Of a DNA stretch of 64,000 nt, positions 1 to 9,216 are shown one piece after another. The notes under the pieces were generated by a model. That model was not told the origin of the DNA. It made no database searches and saw only the letters and a program-made list of their open reading frames with translations. The stretch is from Treponema sp. OMZ 790 (GTDB lineage Bacteria > Spirochaetota > Spirochaetia > Treponematales > Treponemataceae): the NCBI RefSeq assembly GCF_024181285.1, contig NZ_CP051201.1, positions 1,116,001-1,180,000 on the forward strand. The letters are read 5' to 3'. Numbering within the stretch: position 1 is the first letter of the stretch; each line of letters opens with the position of its first letter. A program made the translations under genes and the position numbers.

Positions 1-4
1 ATTT

Positions 5-994
5 ATGGAATTAAAGATAAAAAAAATATTGTTTTTTTTATTTTCTCTCTTTTTTTTGCATAGCTTAACGGCTCAAGATTCCTTGCCTCAAAATATTCAA
101 AAGATTATAAAAAACGGTTTCACAAAAAAAACTCCTCGTGAAGTTTCTTCATTTATTGAAGCCGAAATAAAAAAAATATCTTCAAATGCGGAAAAAATTA
201 TAGCCCTTTCGGTTTTAGCCGACTATGAAGAAAGATTCGACTTATTTTCTCGAGCCGGAAAACACTATCTTGAAGCTGCAGAACTTTCTCCCGAAGCCGG
301 AAAAAAAACTCTTTTAACCAAGGCTCTCGGAGCCTTTCTTTTGGCTGACAACATAACCGATGCTTCCGAACTTTGCAGCAGCCGCTTATTACCGTCGGTT
401 AATGAACCTTTTTCAAAAGACGATATAAAAATCCTCACATTTTTTGAATGGTTAAAATTGAAATCTGAAGAAGATGCAGCTCTTACAAACATAAAAAAAT
501 ATGTTGTAGATTCAAGATTTAAAGAATTTCATCCGGCACTTCTTTTAAGCCTTTGGTGGGTAGATGGGGATAAAAAGGCTGAAAATACTCTTTTAAAAAA
601 ATTTCCTAACAGCATTGAAGCAGGTGTTGTAAGAGGCGATACAATTTTAAGTCCTAAAACTTTCTGGTATTTGATGCCGAGGAATATTGCATTAAAAGAA
701 ACAGATGCAGAAGATGAGGATAAACCGATAGGTAAGACTCAAGGAACCGTACAATCCCAAGAATCCCAAGGAAATTTTTCCGCCAAATTTTATCAGACCG
801 GTTTTTTTAAAAAAGAAAATTTTGCAAAGGGGCTTTCAGATGAGCTTAAAAAGAAAGGTTTTACCGTACTTATAAAAAAAGAAGAACGCGGAGATGAAAC
901 TTTTTTTTCGGTTTTGGTAAAAGATGACGGTAAGGGAGATATGGTTATACGCTTAAAAAGTGAGGGTTATGAAGCAGTTCCTATCTTTGATTAG
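5..994 (+). CDS. Secreted SPOR-domain protein with helical repeat region
   Basis: The 329-residue product begins with a lysine-rich n-region and a hydrophobic stretch ending near LTAQ (about residue 24), a plausible Sec signal peptide. Residues ~25-210 are alpha-helical and TPR-like. Residues ~255-329 (FSAKFYQTGFFKKENF through to the end) have the length and beta-alpha-beta pattern of a SPOR domain, which in characterised proteins binds denuded peptidoglycan glycan strands. I infer a periplasmic cell-wall or division-associated protein. The ATG lies only 4 bases inside the window, so its ribosome binding site cannot be judged. The 3' end overlaps the convergent TPR gene by 4 bp. Confidence 0.75.
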   Translation: MELKIKKILFFLFSLFFLHSLTAQDSLPQNIQKIIKNGFTKKTPREVSSFIEAEIKKISSNAEKIIALSVLADYEERFDLFSRAGKHYLEAAELSPEAGKKTLLTKALGAFLLADNITDASELCSSRLLPSVNEPFSKDDIKILTFFEWLKLKSEEDAALTNIKKYVVDSRFKEFHPALLLSLWWVDGDKKAENTLLKKFPNSIEAGVVRGDTILSPKTFWYLMPRNIALKETDAEDEDKPIGKTQGTVQSQESQGNFSAKFYQTGFFKKENFAKGLSDELKKKGFTVLIKKEERGDETFFSVLVKDDGKGDMVIRLKSEGYEAVPIFD

Positions 995-1614
995 TTCTTT
1001 TTCTTATTTGTGTCAGCTTTTACTTCTTTTTTGATCTCAGGCGGATTTAAAAGTCTTTCGATTTCTTTTTCCAGTTCACTAATAGTTTTTTTGTCGTCAT
1101 CTTGTGTAAATTTTTCTTTTGATTCGTCGAGAAGTTCTTTTGCTTCTTCATATTTTTTTACGATAATTAAAAGCCTCACATAATTAAAAAAATATTCGGG
1201 AGTTTCTTTATCTTCCAAATAAATCTTTTCATAAATTAAAAGAGCTTTTTCTTCATTACCGGAAGATGCCAGGGCATAGGCATAGGCTGTAGATATTTTT
1301 ATGTTTTCGGGAGCTTTTTTGTAAAGAGGTTCAATATATTTTAGGCAAGAATCCCAATCTTTTTGAAGAGCATAAACTTGAGCCAGATTATATTGGACCG
1401 CATTTTTATATTTTTCCGACCTTTCGGCTTTAAGATAATAATCTACAGCCTTAGAATAGTTTTTTATCTCCGTATAGCCTTGAGCAATTGAAAAATACTC
1501 TCCTGCAAGGTCTTCTTCAACGGAGCCCTTTGCAAAAGCTTTTGAAAACGAAATAAAAAAGAAGACTCCCAAAAAAAGTATAAAAATATTTTTTTTCATT
1601 TTTTTACCCATCAT
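991..1614 (-). CDS. Exported TPR protein
   Basis: The 207-residue protein has an N-terminal basic segment and hydrophobic core (ILFLGVFFFISFSKAFA) that looks like a cleavable signal peptide. Residues ~35-170 contain repeated amphipathic helix pairs of TPR type (for example GYTEIKNYSKAVDYYLKAE and YNLAQVYALQKDWDSCLKYI). The C-terminus is very lysine-rich. TPR arrays scaffold protein-protein contacts, and a periplasmic adaptor role is inferred. The start could also be the ATG five codons in (1599). It lies just downstream of the uracil phosphoribosyltransferase-like gene on the same strand with a 9-bp gap, so the two are probably co-transcribed. Confidence 0.75.
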   Translation of the reverse strand: MMGKKMKKNIFILFLGVFFFISFSKAFAKGSVEEDLAGEYFSIAQGYTEIKNYSKAVDYYLKAERSEKYKNAVQYNLAQVYALQKDWDSCLKYIEPLYKKAPENIKISTAYAYALASSGNEEKALLIYEKIYLEDKETPEYFFNYVRLLIIVKKYEEAKELLDESKEKFTQDDDKKTISELEKEIERLLNPPEIKKEVKADTNKKKN

Positions 1615-1623
1615 AAAAACTCT

Positions 1624-2685
1624 TTAGTTTCCTAAAACGGTTTTCTCTATCTGTCTTAATTGAGAGCGGTATAACCCCGAAATATTTGAGCCGTAATCTG
1701 CAAGGAGCTGAATGATGTTTCGAGGTGTTTCATCAGTGTCGTTTCCGTTTATTCTGTCTCCTGCATCGCCCAAGCCCGGCATTATATAGGCCGAGGTGTT
1801 TAGGGCAGGATCCATCCAAAGGGTGTAGAGGGTACAATTATCCAAGGCACGCACAATACGCAAAGCTCCCTTTAAGGCAGAAATTACATGGAAGCAGCTT
1901 ATGGATTTCGGCTTTATACCCAATTTTTTTAAATGCTTTACAACTGTTACAAGACTTCCTCCGGTAGCATTCATAGGATCGGCAAAAATAAGATCTTTGC
2001 CGTCCAATTCTTTTAAGTTAAAATATGACCTATCCAAATCAAGGATGTACTGCATATCATCTTCTTTGCGGGAATCATCCCTTTTAATCTTAAAGAGGGC
2101 AAAGGGGGTTACATAGCCGTGAGAAGAATATTCTTCGATTTCTTTTGAAAGAATCATTGAAGGGAGAAGGGCTCCTCTCAACATAACGCACATAACTGTG
2201 TTTTCGATTTTATGGTCGATATCGGTTATTTTGTGAACGGCATAGTTTTGCACCGGATCGGTAACAGGAGTTTTTACTACAAGATAGTTTTTCTTATCTT
2301 TTTGGTGCCCCTTATAAGCAAGTTTAAAAAGCATTTCAAAAGAACGCTGGGTGTAATATAGGAATTCGCTGTGTTCCGTCTTTATAGAGCGGAGCTTTGC
2401 AATAACTCTTGAAGCCTCGGCATGACTTTCGTGTTCCGTATCGAAGGAAAAAACTTTAAGTTGCGGGATTTCCTTGCAGATATTTTGCATAAGATGTCCC
2501 ATCTCGGTATAGAGCCTTATAACCTCTTCCTTGGCCTTTTTCTTCTTTTCTCCGTTCTCCTTTTCTAAAACCTTAAAATTTTCAATAGCTTCCCGGTAAA
2601 GAGCATTCATTTCGTTAAGATGCCTTAGATCGTCTTCAGTTAAATACCCGTCAAGAGCTTCAGCTCCCATAATTACCTTACCCAT
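1624..2685 (-). CDS. upp: Uracil phosphoribosyltransferase-like protein with N-terminal extension
   Basis: Uracil phosphoribosyltransferases convert uracil and PRPP to UMP. The C-terminal ~200 residues carry the family hallmarks: the PRPP loop DPMNATGGS (about residue 235, DPMLATGGS in the family) and the uracil-binding PGLGDAGDR segment (about residue 303). At 353 residues it is about 145 longer than the usual ~210-residue enzyme. The extra N-terminus is charged and helical with no clear domain, so substrate preference is not certain. The ATG is preceded by AGGAG. The untranslated region upstream contains the hairpin repeats listed at 2747-2873, which would lie in its mRNA leader or in the 3' region of the upstream glycosylase transcript. 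Confidence 0.8.
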   Translation of the reverse strand: MGKVIMGAEALDGYLTEDDLRHLNEMNALYREAIENFKVLEKENGEKKKKAKEEVIRLYTEMGHLMQNICKEIPQLKVFSFDTEHESHAEASRVIAKLRSIKTEHSEFLYYTQRSFEMLFKLAYKGHQKDKKNYLVVKTPVTDPVQNYAVHKITDIDHKIENTVMCVMLRGALLPSMILSKEIEEYSSHGYVTPFALFKIKRDDSRKEDDMQYILDLDRSYFNLKELDGKDLIFADPMNATGGSLVTVVKHLKKLGIKPKSISCFHVISALKGALRIVRALDNCTLYTLWMDPALNTSAYIMPGLGDAGDRINGNDTDETPRNIIQLLADYGSNISGLYRSQLRQIEKTVLGN

Positions 2686-2746
2686 ATCGGCTCCTAATTT
2701 ACAATCAGGGAAGTATAAAAGAAAATCTGTAAAAATTCAAGTACTC

Positions 2747-2873
2747 GCTGAAAATCTGATATCCGTGTCCGATTTTTCAGCTTAGAGTTTGTGGCAAGCA
2801 CAAACTCTTGAAGTTGGGAACCACCGGCATCCGTGCCGGCTCGGGAATGTACATCCGTGTCCGATTTTTCAGC
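2747..2873. repeat. Cluster of intergenic hairpin repeats (element C)
   Basis: Three stem-loops lie head to tail: 2747-2781 (arms GCTGAAAATC and GATTTTTCAGC), 2784-2808 (AGAGTTTGTG / CACAAACTCT, 5-nt loop) and 2824-2839 (CCGGCA / TGCCGG, loop TCCG). A 21-nt word starting ATCCGTGTCC and ending TTCAGC occurs twice, at 2761-2781 and 2853-2873. The cluster fills the space between the glycosylase stop and the uracil phosphoribosyltransferase start. The same modules recur at 3668-3725. Confidence 0.8.
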
Positions 2874-2882
2874 ATGGTAAGA

Positions 2883-3545
2883 TTACTTATTATTTTTTAG
2901 TATATATTTATATAGTGCTTTTTTTATATCTATTGATATATTTGCTACATTTTTTCTTGCAGGAGTATGTAATGGGACAACACGGATTGATCTTCCTTTA
3001 AAAGTATAATAATAGATATTTATTTTTTTACCTTGCTCTTCATGAGTTTCCGGTTTATTGTTTTTATCTTGTTTTAAAATGGCATCGTCAGTTTCTACAT
3101 AATATTTTTTAAAAAATTTTTTGTACATGTCTTTGGAAGTAAGTACGATTGTATCAATACCTTTATATTTATCAAGAAGGGAGTTAAGATCGTTAGTTTC
3201 CATAACTTCAAGGTTTTTATCTGAATTATTATTTTCAGTTCGTATTGCTTTTTTGACAATATCTGTTATGCCTATATTGTGTTTTTCCAATACTTCTTTT
3301 TTTTCTTTTATTGTCTTTAATGAATTTTCTTTACAACATAAAGCATATTCTATTAATTCCCAAAATTCGTTACGCTTATTGCCGTAATACCAATCTTCTT
3401 TGTCATTCTCTTTATTAGGATCCGTAAAATCTTTTCCCGGAAAGGTGCCCAATATTAGTGTCTTTGTGTTTTTAGAGACGAAGGGTTCAAACGGATGTAC
3501 ATGTTCTGTGCTGCTATTTAAAGCAGAATTGTTTTTGTTGTTCAT
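2883..3545 (-). CDS. DNA-deoxyinosine / uracil-DNA glycosylase family protein
   Basis: The 220-residue product resembles the UDG superfamily group containing hypoxanthine-DNA glycosylases. Motif 1 is LILGTFPG (residues ~31-38), followed by WYYGNKRNEFWELI (~52-66), matching the family pattern GS-P...YY-N--N-FW, with the conserved Asn used by that group. A later segment, HTPARKN near residue 197, corresponds to the third (loop) motif. The predicted role is excision of deaminated bases in base-excision repair. The start is supported by AAGGA a few bases upstream of the ATG. The leader upstream (3546-3727) contains hairpin repeats. Substrate choice (hypoxanthine or uracil) cannot be read from sequence alone. 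Confidence 0.7.
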   Translation of the reverse strand: MNNKNNSALNSSTEHVHPFEPFVSKNTKTLILGTFPGKDFTDPNKENDKEDWYYGNKRNEFWELIEYALCCKENSLKTIKEKKEVLEKHNIGITDIVKKAIRTENNNSDKNLEVMETNDLNSLLDKYKGIDTIVLTSKDMYKKFFKKYYVETDDAILKQDKNNKPETHEEQGKKINIYYYTFKGRSIRVVPLHTPARKNVANISIDIKKALYKYILKNNK

Positions 3546-3667
3546 AAAATTTTCCTTAAAATATAATTTTTCCGCTTTTTGCGATTGCCCTTATAAATTG
3601 CGGAAAGTTTTATAAGGGCAGTTTAATTATTTACCAAAGGCCAGAATATCCGTGGTTCCATATTTGG

Positions 3668-3725
3668 CGAGTTTTCGGCAGAAAACTCGAAGCTCAAAAT
3701 CTGACAAGGATGTCCGATTTTGAGC
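3668..3725. repeat. Hairpin repeats related to element C (element D)
   Basis: Two adjacent stem-loops: 3668-3689 (CGAGTTTTC / GAAAACTCG, loop GGCA) and 3692-3725 (GCTCAAAATC / GATTTTGAGC, 14-nt loop TGACAAGGATGTCC). The second has the same layout as 2747-2781 but with paired changes (GCTGA/TCAGC becomes GCTCA/TGAGC), so the stem is kept while the sequence changes. A further hairpin with arms GCCCTTATAAA and TTTTATAAGGGC lies at about 3590-3622. Confidence 0.75.
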
Positions 3726-3727
3726 GG

Positions 3728-6344
3728 TTAAAAGCCTGCTAGACAACAAACTCTACTATTGTAGTACTTGAAGCGGTAGTCCACACCGCCATAGTCGAAA
3801 TAGACTCGCCACGCGACATCATAGTCGTAGGAACCCTGAGACGACGACCAAAAGGACGAAGTGCCGAGACTTAAATCAGCATAGGAGTTTCCAAGACCGT
3901 GTATTTTTGCAAGGCTCTCATTGATTGTCTCGCGGTTCTTATACACCTCGCACAACTCCGCAAGACTCGGCATATACCACTTGATATCCGCCCCTGCCAA
4001 AACAGTACTATATGTAGTGTTATACCGGTTTACCCAGTCAAAGGCAGGATAGTTTTCTGCTGCATTTGCCGTACCGTCAGGGTCAATACTGCATATATAA
4101 TGCCAGTTATCGCTTCCGTCAAGGTCTCCGGTAAATGTTGCTGTGGAAGCAGCTCCGCTTCCTTCAGCAGAGGGTGTACAGATTATACCTTCAAACTTCG
4201 TCTTATAGCCGGTACTTCCATTCTTTGCCCACATTAAACCTGACGGGCCTATATGGAGGGCGATACCCAGAGCTGATCCATAGCAGTTTAGCCCTGCAAT
4301 AATTGCAACATGAGGATTGCTTGAGTCTATCGCGGTATAGCTGTCTTTATCGACAAGAGTTTTATCCGCAAGCACGATTTTACCTACAGTGTACTCGCTA
4401 TAGTCTTTTACACTAAAGGTGCCGTTCAGACTTTGACTTCCGCTTGTAGTTGTTACGGTATAATCTCCTGCCTGTCCGGGGATTATCAGTTCTACTGTAA
4501 GCTCAGTATCGCTTAGGATGCTAACGGTAGAACCGTTTGTAATTGAAGGTTTATCTGTACAGCTTAAGGTAAAGTTACTCGGAGTTACGCCCGGAGCCTT
4601 AAAGTTTGTTCCCCTTACCCTCGCAATAAGCTTTGAGTCTTCCTTTGAGGTTCCGGCTTTAGGGATATAAAAGGAGGTAAATTTAGGAGCTCCATATACC
4701 TGTATTGTAGGATTGATTATGTTTTGTCCGTAATTGTATGACAGATTAGAATAGATTTCCTTCTGTTCCTTATCTCCAAAAAATACCTTAGCTATAAAGA
4801 CTCCTTCTTTTTGGGGTACGGGGATATCCGCTTTAAAGTCTGAGACAATTCCTGCCTCTTGAGTCCTTGCATCAATGGATATCTCACCTCCTTCTATTAC
4901 GCCTTCACTATTTTTATGCCTCCTGCAACTGCAAGATTTGCTCCTGTTATGGTAATCTTTGTCTTGGTTTCACCAGTTACCTCAGTTGAAGCTATACTTT
5001 TTAAGCTTAATTCGGGCTGTGCGGTAAGCCTTGCTTCTTTTGTGATTACAAAGCTTTCCGTTACAGGAGAATAATTTCCGCAAAGCTTTATCTTTACCGT
5101 ATACCTTTTACCTTCAAAACTTGCATCATTGGATGAAATAAGGGGAGCTGTAAGGTCCACAGAGGCTTGATTATTTCCCGTATTTATGGATGTAACCGTT
5201 ACAAGACTTCCCTGTAAGGCTCCTTCCTCATCAAAAATACCGGCCTTTACTGTAGTATCGGTTTGACTTGATATGAGGTTGAAGTTTGAACCTGTAATGG
5301 TAAGTCTTATCGTAAGATCGGGATCATTGTATGCAAGATGTTTACGGTTTAAAAGTATCGCAGTAAGGGAGGACTCATGGAGGCGGTAAGGGAGATTTTT
5401 GCTTCTTCGCCCTTGTTTCCTGCTCTGTCTACAGTCTTAAGGGTGAATTCATATTCCGATCCGTCAGGTTCAATATTTTCAATCGTAAAGCTTGTTTCGG
5501 TTTTGACCTGCTCCGTTACGATCGGCGTTCCGCCCTTTTTGTAACTTACAAGATAGTGGGAAAAATCGGTATCTATAGAAGCATCCCAGTTTAAGCTTAT
5601 TATTTGGGTACCCGAATTGTAGTATGCTCTAAGACTTTTAACCTTTGAAGGAGCTGTCTTGTCTATATTGCTAATCTCAATAATTTCAACTTCTCTTCTG
5701 CCCTCATTGTCCTGAACACCCACGGAATACTTAGAGTTTTCGCTTACCTCAAAACTATTACCGGTAATTGTTGTTCCGCTTGCCAAAACGTCTTTTGCAC
5801 TGTGTACGCCTTTTTTCCATTTTGCAGTTTTTACCGATGTACTTGAAGTTAGGCTGATGGTAACATTTCCGTTCGTAGGAGCTGTAGGATTTTGCGTCAG
5901 GTTAAGGGTCATAGGGGAACCTGCCGGTCTGGGACTTTTTTTTATGCTTGTCCCCTTACTTTTGTTAAGGCTTGTGTCGATTGTCTTAACTGTAAATGTG
6001 TATTCCGTACCTTCCGTAAGGTTTTCTACAATAAAACTACCTTCTTTACTCTTTTCAGCCGAAAGATAAACGGCATTGGCAAGGGTTCCTGCCGCAGGGC
6101 TTGCTGTAATTTCTACCTGATACAAATCCTCATCACTAGGATTTTTCCAGCTTAAACTTACCTTACCGCTGCCGGCAACTGCTTTAAGTTCCGTAACTTC
6201 GGCGGGCGGAACCTTGTCCCCAAGTTTTACCTCAGGCTTTTGCGGACAGCCTGTAAATAAGAGACCCGCAACCACCAACAATGCAGTAATAAATACTGCC
6301 CGATTTAAGAATTTCTTCTTAATTTTTAAATTAGTTTTTTCCAT
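3728..6344 (-). pseudogene. Large surface lipoprotein with fibronectin III-like domains, two frameshifts
   Basis: The reading begins with a lipoprotein signal (AVFITALLVVAGLLFTGC, Cys near residue 33) and two fibronectin type III-like repeats (residues ~40-130 and ~230-320). It continues through Ig/TIG-like segments and ends in a C-terminal domain with FWSSSQGSYDYDVAWRVYF, which resembles the DUF1566/paralogous-domain ends of treponemal surface proteins. The frame opened at 6344 terminates at 5349, but the adjacent frame continues the same protein from about 5365 down to 4897, and a third frame continues from about 4910 to 3728. Restoring one base at a CCC run near 5367 and one A at an AAAAA run near 4912 gives a single open frame of about 870 residues. 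A strong promoter is at 6712-6740. It is a broken gene, a phase-variable gene, or one affected by sequencing error. Confidence 0.75.
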
Positions 6345-6711
6345 AACTAATTTTCTCCTTTTAAAGAAATTAATTTATATAAAAGGGAACCTCTAAAAAC
6401 TTCAGTTTTTTAGAGGTTTTCCTTAAATTTAACTTGCGATGTTTTTCATAAGTCATTAATACATAAAGGCTTATGAAAAACTCGACGGGCATATCTAAAA
6501 ACCTAACAAAGTTTTTAGATTGAGAAAAAAAATTATTTGTAAAATCAAAACTTATATGATAAAAACAAAATAAGCAGTTAGAGATATTAGAACTAATAGA
6601 GAAAATGGGGGAGGGTAAACTCAGGCTAACATTTTTTGTTTCTTTACAAAGCCTAAAAAGGGAAGGCAAAGAAACTAATGTTAAACACAAAAAATACTTA
6701 ACCATGTGAAA
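6345..6711 (-). promoter_or_regulatory. Long hairpin-rich leader of the lipoprotein gene
   Basis: The ~360-nt 5' untranslated region after the promoter contains several inverted repeats in the transcribed direction. These include TTTTCATAAG with CTTATGAAAA (about 6438-6475), TCTAAAAAC with GTTTTTAGA (6494-6519) and a terminator-like stem around 6387-6417 (ACCTCTAAAAA / TTTTTAGAGGT type) followed by T residues. The last stem sits about 25 nt before the AAAGGAG ribosome site, so attenuation or a protein-binding switch is possible. No convincing coding region is seen here. Confidence 0.5.
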
Positions 6712-6740
6712 ATAATAGTCTAAAAACTGCAAGATGTCAA
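6712..6740 (-). promoter_or_regulatory. Sigma-70 promoter for the lipoprotein gene
   Basis: On the minus strand TTGACA (6735-6740) and TATTAT (6712-6717) are separated by exactly 17 bp. The predicted start of transcription is near 6705, about 360 nt upstream of the lipoprotein start codon. Confidence 0.65.
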
Positions 6741-6780
6741 GACTACTATAAAAATGACATAAAAATATCGAAGTATAAAA

Positions 6781-7602
6781 TTAAAAAGGTTTATCGAGCT
6801 GCAATGAATGGGATATGTCGTAGATAAATCCGTTGTTTTGACAATACGCCTCTATGTCTTTTTCAATTTTTTTGCTTGGGCCGTATTCCAGTAAATAGAC
6901 GGTAAATCCGTAGGTTTTACATTTATCCAGATAGGCAAAAAAATACTCTCTGTCTTCTATGGGTTTTACTCCAAATGTATTATTCTTAAAATTTATTTCG
7001 GTAAATACGCTTTCCTGATTGATTCCGTTTACGATTCCTTTAAGAGCATTTTGCTTCATTGCTTGACTTATAAAAGTATCTCCGCCGTTTATTATAATAG
7101 GTTTATTTTCTTTATGTATTTCATGTAAAAGAGTCATAAGTCCCCGATATATTTCGGGTGTTTGATAATGATAATAGATGTCGGCATTATCAAGAAAAAA
7201 ACCGTCTATGCCTTTTTGAGATAAGAGCCGTGCTTTGTCCTTTATTCTTTTTTGCCATCTTTTGTCCGCAACATTTATCCATTTTTCTTCATCCCAATTT
7301 TCATAGTCGCCTAAAGCTATATCTTCAAACGCTTCATAATCATCGCGGAATGTTTCGATAGAGCCGATGTTTAAATAAGAAAATATATTAACATTTCCGT
7401 TTTTGTGAAGCTGTTCTATATCTTTTTTAGAAAAAAATTCAGCATCAATTACCAGTGTTTTTATTCCTTTAAGATTTACCGCTTTGTCGGAGACCATACC
7501 TATCAGTACTTTATACTCTTTGTTGTTTTCTGCCGCCATGCCTTTTATTACAATAATCGTAAAAAAAATCAAAACCATGTAAAGATATTTTGTGTTTTTC
7601 AT
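6781..7602 (-). CDS. Secreted GH114-like (TM1410 family) putative glycosidase
   Basis: The 273-residue product has an N-terminal signal peptide (YMVLIFFTIIVIKGMAA). The mature part matches the TM1410/GH114 alpha-beta barrel pattern: FSYLNIGSIETFRDDYEAF after strand 2, a WQKRIKDKARLLSQKGIDGFFLDNADIY segment with the acidic pair DGFFLDN at about residue 137, and TVYLLEYGPS late in the barrel. The GH114 family includes endo-alpha-1,4-polygalactosaminidases, and substrate in treponemes is unknown. The ATG is preceded by AAGGAG. The gene stands alone between the lipoprotein and the methyltransferase, both on the same strand. Confidence 0.75.
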   Translation of the reverse strand: MKNTKYLYMVLIFFTIIVIKGMAAENNKEYKVLIGMVSDKAVNLKGIKTLVIDAEFFSKKDIEQLHKNGNVNIFSYLNIGSIETFRDDYEAFEDIALGDYENWDEEKWINVADKRWQKRIKDKARLLSQKGIDGFFLDNADIYYHYQTPEIYRGLMTLLHEIHKENKPIIINGGDTFISQAMKQNALKGIVNGINQESVFTEINFKNNTFGVKPIEDREYFFAYLDKCKTYGFTVYLLEYGPSKKIEKDIEAYCQNNGFIYDISHSLQLDKPF

Positions 7603-7638
7603 AAACTGCTCCTTATCAAAATGAGAATATTATATCTC

Positions 7639-8358
7639 TTATTTATTTGCTGTGTATACTACGGCATAATCTTCTGCACGGCTTTCCGTAAAGCTGTAAT
7701 CAGAATATGCTGAAACGGATTTGAATCCTGCCTGCTTAAATAAGGCTAAAAGCATTTGCCTCTTAAGTGGATGTAATACCGTAAAATCCGAACCAACGGT
7801 ACTGCACAGCTTATCGGTAAATTCTATAGTAAATCTGATATCCCCGTCAGGTAAAAAATCATAGTGCCGCTTAAAAATAAAATCTTTCGTTTCTTTATCT
7901 TTAAAGTTCATTTTTTTATCAGCAAGGATGCGGTCATAATTGAGAACTTCAACAATAAAGATGCCGTGTTCCTCTAATGACCCATACACGGAACTAAAAA
8001 AACGGCGGAGAATATCTTCATCACGCAAATGCGGAAGCGTATTACCGAAACACAACACTCCCTTAAATTTACCGAACTGCATAATATCGGCGATATCTGC
8101 ATGATAGAACATAAGTTCACCTGTTTTGCGGATACACGAAGCTTTCTTTTCTGCAATTCCAATCATCTTTGCATTTAAGTCGAGTCCGCATATATTATAT
8201 CCCTTTTGATATAAACCCATTGCAAGTTCACCGGTTGCACAGCCTGCATCGCACAATCTGCCCGGCAACGGACAAAGGTGTTGTATAAATTCAAGTTTTT
8301 CCGTTTCAAGCGGAAAAAGGTCGCTGTAATGTTCTGCAATTAAATCGTATACATTCAT
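7639..8358 (-). CDS. Class I SAM-dependent methyltransferase
   Basis: The 239-residue protein carries a Rossmann methyltransferase core. Motif I is RLCDAGCATGELAMGL (about residues 34-50), followed by the acidic ICGLDLNAKMI strand (motif II), DIADI (motif III) and CFGNTLPHL (motif IV). A C-terminal half with beta strands completes the fold. The substrate cannot be deduced. The start is supported by AAGGA 8 nt upstream. The promoter on the minus strand (TTGATA-17-TATACT, 8420-8448) overlaps a GATAAC element like those at the tetR, nitroreductase and MATE promoters, which suggests control by the divergent TetR regulator. Confidence 0.8.
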   Translation of the reverse strand: MNVYDLIAEHYSDLFPLETEKLEFIQHLCPLPGRLCDAGCATGELAMGLYQKGYNICGLDLNAKMIGIAEKKASCIRKTGELMFYHADIADIMQFGKFKGVLCFGNTLPHLRDEDILRRFFSSVYGSLEEHGIFIVEVLNYDRILADKKMNFKDKETKDFIFKRHYDFLPDGDIRFTIEFTDKLCSTVGSDFTVLHPLKRQMLLALFKQAGFKSVSAYSDYSFTESRAEDYAVVYTANK

Positions 8359-8419
8359 AGTTTTTCCTTATAAAAGTAATCAGCATTGGTAATAGTTTTT
8401 TAGTAAAATATATAGGCTT

Positions 8420-8448
8420 AGTATACGGTTAAGTGCTATGGTTATCAA
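8420..8448 (-). promoter_or_regulatory. Methyltransferase promoter overlapped by GATAAC element
   Basis: Minus-strand TTGATA (8443-8448) and TATACT (8420-8425) are spaced 17 bp apart. The start of the word GATAACCATAGCAC (8433-8446, minus strand) lies on the -35 and runs into the spacer, resembling the putative TetR operators elsewhere in the cluster. Confidence 0.5.
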
Positions 8449-8467
8449 GCGGTAAAAATTTTTCCTA

Positions 8468-8510
8468 TTGACAAAGTTTTTTCTTTAAATATACTGGTAA
8501 CATAGTTATC
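8468..8510 (+). promoter_or_regulatory. tetR promoter and putative autoregulatory operator
   Basis: TTGACA (8468-8473) and TATACT (8490-8495) have a 16-bp spacer. Immediately downstream lies the imperfect dyad GGTAACATAGTTATC (8496-8510), covering the expected transcription start. This is the usual position for a TetR-family autorepression site. Confidence 0.55.
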
Positions 8511-8522
8511 AAGGCAGAAAAT

Positions 8523-9149
8523 ATGAATACCGGAACTTACGCACAAACACACGAAACGATTCTCAAAAATGGCAAAGAACTTTTTTTGAAGGAAGGCTTT
8601 GAGCGTGCCAATTTGCGTGAAATATGCAGGCTTTCAGGCGTTACTACAGGCGGATTTTACCGGCACTTTAAGGATAAGGCCGACCTTTTTTCCGCATTGG
8701 TGGAGCCTGCGGTTCAAGGCTTGTTGGAGCAATATTCCGCCTCCGAAAAATTGTGCTTCGGAGTGCTTGAAGAAGGCGGCATAGAGGAAATATGGAAGGT
8801 TTCGGCTGAAGCCCTTGAAGATTTTGTCTCTTATATTTTCGACAATCTTGAAGCTTTTAAACTGGTTCTATGCTGTGCATCCGGTACCAAATATGCCGAT
8901 TTTACCGATTGGATGGTAAAGCGGGAAATGAAGGATATGTATAAAACCTACGAACTGCTTGAAAAAAAAGGTATTGCCGTCCGCCGGCTTCCCGAAAAAG
9001 AATTGCACATGCTTACCCATGCGTATTTTTCCTGTATCTTTGAAACCGTGCTGCATAACTTTTCAAAAAAAGCCGCCTTACAGTCAACGAAAACTTTGGC
9101 AGAATTTTTTTCCGCCGGCTGGAGGAAGGTTTTCGGGGTGGAGGATTAA
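8523..9149 (+). CDS. TetR/AcrR family transcriptional regulator
   Basis: The 208-residue protein has the typical TetR size. The N-terminal helix-turn-helix is clear: residues ~10-55 contain ETILKNGKELFLKEGFERAN, then REICRLSGVTTGGFYRHFKD, the recognition-helix region. The C-terminal ligand-binding domain is diverse as expected. It is transcribed divergently from the methyltransferase and lies upstream of Nudix, nitroreductase, radical SAM and MATE genes on the same strand. Shared dyads in the promoters of those genes suggest it is the local repressor of a drug or xenobiotic response. The inducer is unknown. The ribosome site is weak (AAGGCAG, 6 nt before ATG). Confidence 0.85.
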   Translation: MNTGTYAQTHETILKNGKELFLKEGFERANLREICRLSGVTTGGFYRHFKDKADLFSALVEPAVQGLLEQYSASEKLCFGVLEEGGIEEIWKVSAEALEDFVSYIFDNLEAFKLVLCCASGTKYADFTDWMVKREMKDMYKTYELLEKKGIAVRRLPEKELHMLTHAYFSCIFETVLHNFSKKAALQSTKTLAEFFSAGWRKVFGVED

Positions 9150-9216
9150 AAGGACGGAATACCGATTAACAAATTGTTTCCTAAAAACAGAAACATAGAA
9201 GGAAAGAGATAGTACT

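Noticed and set aside
2747..2873. CRISPR array
   Set aside because: The 21-nt word occurs only twice with a single, structured interval; no regular spacers or cas genes are present.
2700..3727. Integron attC sites
   Set aside because: The hairpins are short and perfect, lack the RYYYAAC core words and do not flank gene cassettes, so an integron array is not supported.
6370..6732. A 120-codon open frame upstream of the lipoprotein gene
   Set aside because: It would begin before the predicted transcription start, covers the -10 element and hairpin arms, and has no ribosome site or domain.
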